A program made the translations under genes and the position numbers. This document shows, piece by piece, positions 57,351-64,000 of a stretch of 64,000 nucleotides of DNA. The notes beneath the pieces were generated by a model. The model made no database searches, had not been told where the DNA came from, and saw nothing but the letters and a program-made list of their open reading frames with translations. Positions within the stretch are counted from its first letter, which is position 1. Every line of letters begins with the position of its first letter. This DNA is from Photobacterium pectinilyticum (lineage in GTDB: Bacteria > Pseudomonadota > Gammaproteobacteria > Enterobacterales > Vibrionaceae). The stretch spans positions 1 through 64,000 of the forward strand of contig NZ_JANEYT010000015.1 of assembly GCF_024357955.1 (NCBI RefSeq). Reading direction: 5' to 3'.

Positions 57351-60101
57351 ATGTCAGAGGTTACAGTTAAAGCATTAGCCGAGGAAATTGGTACGCCGAT
57401 TGACCGTGTGCTTCAACAGTTTGCCGATGCTGGTATCAGCAAGAAAGCTGAAGAAAGCGTAAGCCAACAGGAAAAACAGACACTGTTAGCCCACCTGAAG
57501 AAAGAACATGGTGGCGATAGTAGTGCTGGCGAGGCTCCTACACGCCTTACTTTGCAACGTAAGACCCGAAGTACGCTGAGTGTTTCGGGCTCAGGTGGCA
57601 AAAATAAAAGTGTTCAGGTAGAAGTGCGCAAAAAGCGCACCTACGTAAAGCGTTCTGCGCTTGAAGAAGAACAGCGTGCCGCGGAAGAAGCAACACGCCA
57701 GGCTGAAGACAAAGCCCAGCGCGAAGCGGAAGAAGCCGCTCAGCTAGCAGCCAAAGAAGCTGCCAAGCGTGAAGCAGAAGAGCAGGCAAAACGCGAAGCT
57801 GAAGAAGCTGCTAAGCGTGCTGCTGAAGAAACGCGTTTAGCTGAAGAAAAAGCTAAACAAAATGCAGAACAGAATGCAGATCGCAATGCTGAGGACCAGC
57901 AGAAGCGTGATGCAGAAGATAAGCGTTTGGCCGAAGAAAAAGCTAAACGCGCCGCCGCTGATGAACAGGCTAAAAAAGAAGCTGAGTCGCTACAACGTCG
58001 CCGGGAAGAGGAAGCCAAGCGTAAAGCCGAAGAAGACAGTCAGCGTCAGCTAGAAGAGGCACGCAAAATGGCAGAAATGAATGAAAAGAACTGGTCAAAA
58101 CCTGACCAGGAAAAAGGTAATATGGATAAAGCAGACTACCATACTACAACGTCTAGCTACGCACGCGCAGCTGAAGACGAGCAAGATCGTAAGGAAGAGG
58201 GTGGTACTACCCGTCGTCGCAAGAAGAAAAAAGCGGCTCCTAAACAAGACAACCGCGGTGGCCGCAACCAGCGTGGCCGTGGTAAGCCTCAGATGAACAA
58301 GCCGACGTCAATGCAGCATGGCTTTGACAAGACCGCGACCGTTGCTAAGCAAGATGTCGTGATCGGCGAGACTATCGTTGTTTCTGAACTTGCTAACAAG
58401 ATGTCTGTAAAGGGCGTTGAAGTTATCAAGGTGATGATGAAGATGGGTGCGATGGCAACCATCAACCAGGTTATTGACCAGGAAACTGCAGCACTCGTTG
58501 CAGAAGAAATGGGTCACAAGGTTGTTCTACGTAAAGAGAACGAACTTGAAGAAGCGGTACTGTCTGACCGTGACGAAAACCTATCTGTTGTTCCTCGTGC
58601 TCCTGTTGTTACCATCATGGGTCACGTTGACCACGGTAAAACATCAACACTGGATTACATCCGTAAAGCGCACGTTGCTTCTGGCGAAGCGGGCGGTATT
58701 ACGCAGCACATCGGTGCATACCACGTTGAAACTGACAACGGTATGATCACTTTCCTTGATACTCCTGGACACGCCGCGTTTACCGCAATGCGTGCCCGTG
58801 GTGCTCAAGCGACAGATATCGTTGTTCTTGTTGTTGCAGCAGATGATGGTGTAATGCCACAGACTGTTGAGGCAATCCAGCACGCGAAAGCGGCAGGTGT
58901 TCCTCTAATTGTTGCTGTTAACAAGATCGATAAAGAAGACGCAAACCCAGACAACGTTAAGAATGAGCTAGCTCAGTACGATGTTATCCCTGAAGAGTGG
59001 GGCGGTGAGAACATGTTTGTTCACATCTCTGCGAAACAAGGTACTAACATTGACGGCCTGCTAGAAGCTATCTTGCTTCAGTCTGAAATTCTTGAACTGA
59101 CAGCAGTTGCAGAAGGTATGGCGAGCGGTGTTGTTGTTGAATCACGCCTAGATAAAGGTCGTGGTCCAGTTGCAACAGTACTTGTACAAGCCGGTACTCT
59201 TCGCAAAGGTGACATCGTTCTTTGTGGTCTTGAGCACGGTCGTGTTCGTGCAATGCGTGATGAGCTGGGTCAAGAAATCGACTCTGCGGGTCCTTCTATC
59301 CCGGTTGAGATCCTTGGTCTTTCTGGTGTGCCTTCTTCAGGTGATGAAGCAACTGTTGTACGTGATGAGCGTAAAGCACGTGAAGTTGCACTTTACCGCC
59401 AAGGTAAATTCCGTGACGTGAAACTGGCTCGCCAGCAGAAAGCGAAGCTGGAAAACATGTTCTCGAACATGACAGCCGGTGAAGTCGCTGAACTTAACGT
59501 TGTACTGAAAGCTGACGTACAGGGTTCTGTAGAAGCGATTGCTGACTCACTACGCAAGCTATCAACTGACGAAGTTAAGGTTAACATCGTTGGTTCTGGT
59601 GTTGGTGGTCTGACTGAGACTGATGCCGTACTTGCTGCAGCCTCTAACGCGATTCTTCTTGGCTTCAACGTTCGTGCAGATGCATCTGCGCGTCGTACCA
59701 TTGAAACTGAGAACCTTGACCTACGCTACTACTCAATCATCTACCAGTTGATTGACGAAGTGAAAGCGGCAATGGGCGGTATGCTGTCTCCTGAATTCAA
59801 GCAGGAAATCATTGGTCTTGCTGAAGTTCGTGACGTGTTCAAGTCGCCTAAGATCGGTGCTATCGCCGGTTGTATGGTTACTGAAGGTACCATCAAGCGT
59901 AACAACCCAATCCGCGTATTGCGTGATAACGTTGTTATCTACGAAGGTGAGCTTGAGTCACTACGTCGCTTCAAAGACGACGTTCAGGAAGTTAAGAACG
60001 GCTACGAGTGTGGTATCGGCGTTAAGAACTACAACGATGTTCGTGTTGGCGACCAGATCGAAGTTTACGAAATTGTTGAAATCCAGCGTACTCTTGACTA
60101 A
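57351..60101 (+). CDS. infB: Translation initiation factor IF-2
   Basis: A 916-residue GTPase placing fMet-tRNA on the 30S subunit. A small N-terminal IF2_N domain (1-55) is followed by a long Ala/Glu/Lys/Arg coiled linker (about 105-250) and a basic patch ([12 protein letters not shown]). The G domain begins around 424 with GHVDHGKT (424-431), then DTPGHAAF and NKID; the C-terminal domains bind fMet-tRNA. Internal starts giving shorter IF2 forms are known in E. coli; candidates here cannot be settled by eye. Codon bias changes to preferred codons after the linker. Confidence 0.98.
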   Translation: MSEVTVKALAEEIGTPIDRVLQQFADAGISKKAEESVSQQEKQTLLAHLKKEHGGDSSAGEAPTRLTLQRKTRSTLSVSGSGGKNKSVQVEVRKKRTYVKRSALEEEQRAAEEATRQAEDKAQREAEEAAQLAAKEAAKREAEEQAKREAEEAAKRAAEETRLAEEKAKQNAEQNADRNAEDQQKRDAEDKRLAEEKAKRAAADEQAKKEAESLQRRREEEAKRKAEEDSQRQLEEARKMAEMNEKNWSKPDQEKGNMDKADYHTTTSSYARAAEDEQDRKEEGGTTRRRKKKKAAPKQDNRGGRNQRGRGKPQMNKPTSMQHGFDKTATVAKQDVVIGETIVVSELANKMSVKGVEVIKVMMKMGAMATINQVIDQETAALVAEEMGHKVVLRKENELEEAVLSDRDENLSVVPRAPVVTIMGHVDHGKTSTLDYIRKAHVASGEAGGITQHIGAYHVETDNGMITFLDTPGHAAFTAMRARGAQATDIVVLVVAADDGVMPQTVEAIQHAKAAGVPLIVAVNKIDKEDANPDNVKNELAQYDVIPEEWGGENMFVHISAKQGTNIDGLLEAILLQSEILELTAVAEGMASGVVVESRLDKGRGPVATVLVQAGTLRKGDIVLCGLEHGRVRAMRDELGQEIDSAGPSIPVEILGLSGVPSSGDEATVVRDERKAREVALYRQGKFRDVKLARQQKAKLENMFSNMTAGEVAELNVVLKADVQGSVEAIADSLRKLSTDEVKVNIVGSGVGGLTETDAVLAAASNAILLGFNVRADASARRTIETENLDLRYYSIIYQLIDEVKAAMGGMLSPEFKQEIIGLAEVRDVFKSPKIGAIAGCMVTEGTIKRNNPIRVLRDNVVIYEGELESLRRFKDDVQEVKNGYECGIGVKNYNDVRVGDQIEVYEIVEIQRTLD

Positions 60102-60140
60102 TTTCAAGAGTCAACAAGCTGTTTTATAACAAATAATTTT

Positions 60141-60162
60141 ATGGGGAGCTTCGGCTCCCCAT
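60141..60162 (+). repeat. infB-rbfA intercistronic hairpin
   Basis: ATGGGGAGC-TTCG-GCTCCCCAT, a stable UUCG-loop stem lacking a T-run (followed by TCTTTC), so more likely a processing or stabilising element than a full terminator. Confidence 0.6.
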
Positions 60163-60196
60163 TCTTTCAAGAGAGTTTTCTCTAAGAGAGGATTGA

Positions 60197-60595
60197 ATGT
60201 CTAAAGAATTTAGCCGTACTCAGCGTGTTGCTCAGCAGCTGCAAAAAGAGTTGGCAGTGATCCTACAGCGCGAGTTGAAAGATCCACGCATTGGTATGAC
60301 AACTATCTCAAGTGTTGATGTATCACGTGATATGAACTACGCGAAAGTGTATGTAACTTTCCTTACCATTGGTGAGCAAACACCGGAAGGTAGTTTGGAA
60401 GCACTCCGTGAAATTGCACCATACATCCGTTCATTGCTAGGTAAGGAAATCCGCCTACGTGTGACGCCTGAGCTAAACTTTATCTTTGATCAATCTTTGA
60501 CTGAAGGTATGCGTATTTCTAACCTGGTTTCAAAAGCTGTGCGTGATGACGAAGATCGCCGCGGTGACGAGCCAGAAGCTGAAGGCGAGGAATAA
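60197..60595 (+). CDS. rbfA: Ribosome-binding factor A
   Basis: A 132-residue KH-fold 30S maturation and cold-adaptation factor. [39 protein letters not shown] and [15 protein letters not shown] are family hallmarks. The tail is acidic (DEPEAEGEE). ATG 60197 follows AGAGAGGA; truB starts three bases after the stop. Confidence 0.97.
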   Translation: MSKEFSRTQRVAQQLQKELAVILQRELKDPRIGMTTISSVDVSRDMNYAKVYVTFLTIGEQTPEGSLEALREIAPYIRSLLGKEIRLRVTPELNFIFDQSLTEGMRISNLVSKAVRDDEDRRGDEPEAEGEE

Positions 60596-60598
60596 AGC

Positions 60599-61543
60599 AT
60601 GGCACGTCGTCGTAAGGGCCGTCCGATAGACGGTGTTATTCTGGTGGATAAGCCAACGGGCATTAGTTCAAATGATACACTTCAGAAAGTGAAGCGTATC
60701 TTTTTTGCTCAAAAAGCTGGCCATACAGGAGCGTTAGATCCTTTAGCGACGGGCATGCTGCCGATTTGTTTCGGTGAAGCGACAAAGTTTTCCCAGTTCT
60801 TGTTGGACTCGGATAAACGCTACCGGGTGATTGCCAAACTGGGTGAGCGCACTGATACCTCAGATTCTGATGGTGAAGTGGTGCAGACCCGGGAAGTGAA
60901 AGTCGACCGTGGCCAACTTGAACGCTGCATTGCCAAGTTCCGTGGCACCACCGATCAAATCCCGTCGATGTACTCGGCATTGAAATACCAAGGCCGTAAG
61001 CTGTACGAATATGCCCGCGAGGGAATTGAAGTACCCCGTGAATCTCGCAAAATCACTGTTTATTCTGTGGAGCTGCTGCGCTTTAGCGATAACGAAGTAG
61101 AAATGGAACTGCATGTGTCGAAAGGCACTTACATCCGTACTATCGTTGATGATCTTGGTGAGATGTTAGGATGTGGTGCACACGTCACCTTCTTGCGCCG
61201 GACGGGAGTATCCAACTACCCAATGGAGCGGATGATGACCATTGAGCAGCTTGAAGCCCTGCTTGAGCAGGCCAAGGAGCAAGATATTGCCCCTTCAGAG
61301 CTGCTGGATCCACTGTTGCTACCCACTGACACCGCGGTGCAAGATCTACCTGAAGTGAATATCCCCCCAGCATCGGCGGTATATATCCTTAATGGTAACC
61401 CGGTTCGCGCGGGCCGTTTGCCGGCAGAAGGTACGCTAGTGCGAATTACTGTTGCTGAACAGAAAGAGTTCATCGGCATTGGCGTGGTTGATCCAGAGGG
61501 TCAGTTGGCACCTAAGCGTGTTATGGCGAACCCGCAGGCATAG
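60599..61543 (+). CDS. truB: tRNA pseudouridine(55) synthase TruB
   Basis: TruB makes pseudouridine 55 in nearly all tRNAs and folds tRNA. Nucleophile Asp47 lies in [14 protein letters not shown], and the motifs [20 protein letters not shown] region, [16 protein letters not shown] and [14 protein letters not shown] follow. The C-terminal PUA domain starts around 250. Length 314 equals E. coli. Three bases separate it from rbfA, so the two are likely translationally coupled. Confidence 0.97.
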   Translation: MARRRKGRPIDGVILVDKPTGISSNDTLQKVKRIFFAQKAGHTGALDPLATGMLPICFGEATKFSQFLLDSDKRYRVIAKLGERTDTSDSDGEVVQTREVKVDRGQLERCIAKFRGTTDQIPSMYSALKYQGRKLYEYAREGIEVPRESRKITVYSVELLRFSDNEVEMELHVSKGTYIRTIVDDLGEMLGCGAHVTFLRRTGVSNYPMERMMTIEQLEALLEQAKEQDIAPSELLDPLLLPTDTAVQDLPEVNIPPASAVYILNGNPVRAGRLPAEGTLVRITVAEQKEFIGIGVVDPEGQLAPKRVMANPQA

Positions 61544-61563
61544 CGAAACAGCAATAAATTATC

Positions 61564-61592
61564 TTGTAGTTATTTTGCGCTCCACGTATAAT
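61564..61592 (+). promoter_or_regulatory. rpsO promoter
   Basis: TTGTAG (61564-61569), 17-bp spacer, TATAAT (61587-61592), 75 bases before the rpsO start; followed by a GC-rich CCGCGGCTCGGG stretch. Confidence 0.8.
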
Positions 61593-61666
61593 CCGCGGCT
61601 CGGGTGTCGGCTGAATCAGAGATTGGCTGGCGCAAATTAGAAACATCTTTGTATTAGGAATGAGTT

Positions 61667-61936
61667 ATGTCTCTGAATGCAGAAACTAAAGCAGCAATCG
61701 TTGCTGATTACGCGCAGTGCGAAAACGACACTGGTTCACCTGAAGTTCAAGTTGCTTTGCTAACAGCACAGATCAACCACCTTCAAGGTCACTTTGCTAA
61801 CCACAAGCACGACCACCACAGCCGTCGCGGTCTACTACGCATGGTTTCTCGTCGTCGTAAGCTTCTAGACTACCTAAAAGGTAAGAACCTAGATCGTTAC
61901 CAAGACCTAATCAAGCGTCTAGGCCTACGTCGCTAA
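61667..61936 (+). CDS. rpsO: 30S ribosomal protein S15
   Basis: An 89-residue primary 16S rRNA binder. The signature [20 protein letters not shown] and [24 protein letters not shown] are present and length is exact. Codon use is highly biased. In E. coli S15 represses its own mRNA through a pseudoknot; not verified here. Own promoter and terminator; pnp follows, the universal rpsO-pnp pair. Confidence 0.98.
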   Translation: MSLNAETKAAIVADYAQCENDTGSPEVQVALLTAQINHLQGHFANHKHDHHSRRGLLRMVSRRRKLLDYLKGKNLDRYQDLIKRLGLRR

Positions 61937-61947
61937 GATTGCTTTCT

Positions 61948-61977
61948 GAAAGGAGCCGAATGGCTCCTTTCTTTTTA
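61948..61977 (+). terminator. rpsO terminator
   Basis: GAAAGGAGCC-GAAT-GGCTCCTTTC then TTTTTATTC. Confidence 0.92.
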
Positions 61978-62029
61978 TTCCTGCACTTCCATCTGTAATA
62001 ACACGAGTCGTTTTCGTCGACCTTTAGGT

Positions 62030-62078
62030 CGCGACTAATGACAGTTTTCCTCCCGAGAGGGAATTTTCATTAGTCGCG
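62030..62078 (+). promoter_or_regulatory. pnp leader stem-loop (RNase III type)
   Basis: CGCGACTAATG (62030-62040) pairs perfectly with CATTAGTCGCG (62068-62078); an inner CTC-CCGA-GAG stem extends it to a long duplex. In E. coli RNase III cuts the equivalent stem and PNPase then represses its own mRNA; the same control is inferred. Confidence 0.75.
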
Positions 62079-62183
62079 ATACGTGAAATTACCGTAAAGT
62101 GCTTTTCATCACATGACGCTTTTCCTTGTGTCAGATATACTTAACGGCGCAAATAGAAAGCGGATTAAATTAAGGAAATTCAC

Positions 62184-64000
62184 GTGAATCCTATCGTAAA
62201 GACTTTCCAGTACGGTAACCACACGGTTACTATCGAAACTGGTGTAATGGCACGTCAAGCTACTGCTGCTGTAATGGTAAGCATGGATGATACGTCTGTA
62301 TTCGTCTCTGTTGTTGGTAAGAAAACAGCGGTTGAAGGTCAAGACTTCTTCCCTCTAACTGTTAACTACCAAGAGCGTACTTACGCTGCGGGTAAAATTC
62401 CTGGTGGTTTCTTCAAGCGTGAAGGCCGTCCATCAGAAGGCGAAACACTAACCGCTCGCCTGATTGACCGTCCAATTCGTCCGCTATTCCCAGATGATTT
62501 CAAGAACGAAGTACAAGTAATTGCTACTGTTGTTTCTATCAACCCAGACGTTAACCCAGATATCGTGACAATGATCGGTACATCTGCGGCACTGGCTATC
62601 TCTGGTATTCCTTTCAATGGCCCTATCGGTGCAGCACGTGTTGGTTTCATCAACGATCAGTTGGTATTGAACCCGAGCAACACTGAACTTGAAGAGAGCA
62701 AGCTAGACCTTGTTGTCGCGGGTACTGAAGGCGCAGTATTGATGGTTGAGTCAGAAGCTGACCGTCTATCTGAAGAACAAATGCTACAAGCGGTTGTTTA
62801 CGGCCACGACCAGCAGCAAGTTGTTATCAACGCGATCAACGAGTTCGCGGCTGAAGTAGCGACTCCTGCATGGGATTGGACAGCACCAGCTGTAAACACT
62901 GAGCTTAAAGCACTTGTTGCTGAAAAAGCAGAAGAGCGTCTATCGACGGCTTACCAAATCACAGAAAAGATGGCGCGTTACGAGCAAGTTGGCGCAATCA
63001 AATCTGACGTAGTTGAATCACTACTTGCAGAAAACGAAGCACTAGACGAGCGCGAAATTCGTGACATGCTTGGTTCTCTAGAGAAGAACGTTGTACGTAG
63101 CCGCATCATCGCTGGCAACCCGCGTATCGATGGCCGTGAAAAAGACATGGTTCGTGCGCTAGACGTACGTACTGGTGTACTTCCGCGTACTCACGGTTCT
63201 TCACTATTCACTCGTGGTGAAACTCAGGCGCTTGTGACTGCAACGCTTGGCACCCAACGTGATGCACAAATCATCGATAGCCTAATGGGTGAGAAGAAAG
63301 ATCACTTCCTTCTACACTACAACTTCCCTCCATACTGTGTAGGTGAAACAGGTTTCGTTGGTTCGCCTAAGCGTCGTGAAATTGGTCACGGTAAACTGGC
63401 TAAGCGTGGTATTGCTGCAGTAATGCCATCTGTTGACGAATTCCCATACACAGTACGTGTTGTATCAGAAATCACAGAATCTAACGGTTCATCGTCAATG
63501 GCTTCTGTATGTGGTACGTCTCTTGCGCTTATGGACGCAGGTGTGCCAATCAAGGCATCTGTTGCGGGTATCGCAATGGGTCTTGTTAAAGAAGGCGATG
63601 ACTTTGTTGTTCTTTCTGACATTCTGGGTGACGAAGACCACCTAGGTGACATGGACTTCAAAGTAGCGGGTACTGAAGACGGTATCACTGCACTGCAGAT
63701 GGATATCAAAATCGAAGGTATCACCAAAGAAATCATGCAGATTGCTTTGAACCAAGCAAAAGGTGCACGTACGCATATCCTTAGCGTGATGGACGAAGCA
63801 ATCAACACGCACCGTGAAGATATCTCTGAGTTTGCTCCGCGTATCCATACGCTGAAGATCAACCCTGAGAAGATCAAAGACGTGATCGGTAAAGGCGGTG
63901 CTGTTATTCGTGCACTAACCGAAGAAACTGGCACAACAATCGAAATCGAAGACGACGGTACAGTGAAGATTGCTGCGACCGAAGGTACTGCTGCGAAAGA
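62184..64000 (+). CDS. pnp: Polyribonucleotide nucleotidyltransferase (partial at window end)
   Basis: The exoribonuclease of the degradosome and mRNA turnover. Translation from GTG 62184 (AAGGAAATT upstream) is open to the window end: 605 of about 710 codons. The two RNase PH domains are complete, including the catalytic core with [22 protein letters not shown] and [19 protein letters not shown] motifs (here [16 protein letters not shown]). The KH domain has begun ([20 protein letters not shown]) with intact GxxG; the S1 domain is beyond the edge. Nothing suggests a defect. Confidence 0.97.
   Translation, partial: MNPIVKTFQYGNHTVTIETGVMARQATAAVMVSMDDTSVFVSVVGKKTAVEGQDFFPLTVNYQERTYAAGKIPGGFFKREGRPSEGETLTARLIDRPIRPLFPDDFKNEVQVIATVVSINPDVNPDIVTMIGTSAALAISGIPFNGPIGAARVGFINDQLVLNPSNTELEESKLDLVVAGTEGAVLMVESEADRLSEEQMLQAVVYGHDQQQVVINAINEFAAEVATPAWDWTAPAVNTELKALVAEKAEERLSTAYQITEKMARYEQVGAIKSDVVESLLAENEALDEREIRDMLGSLEKNVVRSRIIAGNPRIDGREKDMVRALDVRTGVLPRTHGSSLFTRGETQALVTATLGTQRDAQIIDSLMGEKKDHFLLHYNFPPYCVGETGFVGSPKRREIGHGKLAKRGIAAVMPSVDEFPYTVRVVSEITESNGSSSMASVCGTSLALMDAGVPIKASVAGIAMGLVKEGDDFVVLSDILGDEDHLGDMDFKVAGTEDGITALQMDIKIEGITKEIMQIALNQAKGARTHILSVMDEAINTHREDISEFAPRIHTLKINPEKIKDVIGKGGAVIRALTEETGTTIEIEDDGTVKIAATEGTAAK

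Noticed and set aside
57650-58060. Tandem repeats in infB as a possible insertion
   Set aside because: The Ala/Glu/Lys-rich linker is normal for IF-2 and stays in frame; length variation here is common.

Overview
The window is chromosomal housekeeping DNA from a gammaproteobacterium of the family Vibrionaceae, probably Photobacterium or a near relative; the genus is an inference. The evidence is a VpsR orthologue beside lysS, a HlyU orthologue beside rpsT, a CBS-less MgtE-like protein, an OmpU-type porin beside greA, and gene orders matching what I remember of Vibrio cholerae chromosome 1 (dacB-ompU-greA-yhbY-rlmE-ftsH-folP-glmM-secG and mutH-rppH-ptsP-lgt-thyA-nptA-nhaR-hlyU-rpsT-murJ-ribF-ileS-lspA-fkpB-ispH). 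I see no prophage, insertion sequence, CRISPR array, rRNA or island.

Layout: 1-5.5 kb has yaaA, srmB, trmN, brnQ and fldB. 5.6-12.3 kb is the fldB/xerD-dsbC-recJ-prfB-lysS block, including the programmed frameshift of RF2. 12.7-16.4 kb is the accessory-looking part: a dicarboxylate/amino-acid symporter, vpsR, and a small-gene locus with a 22-codon leader ORF, competing hairpins and a DUF1127-type protein. 16.4-19.2 kb has tas, a DUF6482-type gene and mutH, then a DnaA-box cluster in the position of E. coli DARS2. 19.2-24.7 kb is rppH-ptsP-TauE-lgt-thyA. A 420-base gap between thyA and nptA holds a strongly nested inverted repeat that looks like a structured RNA. 25-30 kb is ion and phosphate homeostasis (nptA with a Pho-type promoter, nhaA overlapped by a small secreted protein, nhaR, hlyU) and rpsT. 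30.2-38.7 kb is murJ, ribF-ileS-lspA, fkpB-ispH and dapB. 39-45 kb is carAB followed by an MgtE-like transporter behind a 350-nt leader that encodes a 17-residue Asp/Pro-containing peptide. 45-48 kb is dacB and ompU. 48.4-64 kb is the transcription/translation block greA, rlmE-ftsH, folP-glmM-secG, tRNA-Leu(GAG), tRNA-fMet, rimP-nusA-infB-rbfA-truB-rpsO-pnp, with pnp cut by the window end.

The coding genes are nearly all recognisable. The points that deserve a second look are in the spaces between them: the mgtE leader, the DUF1127 leader, the thyA-nptA structured RNA, the mutH-rppH DnaA-box cluster, the nhaR leader and the hlyU palindrome. All structural claims were read by eye; no folding program or database search was run.
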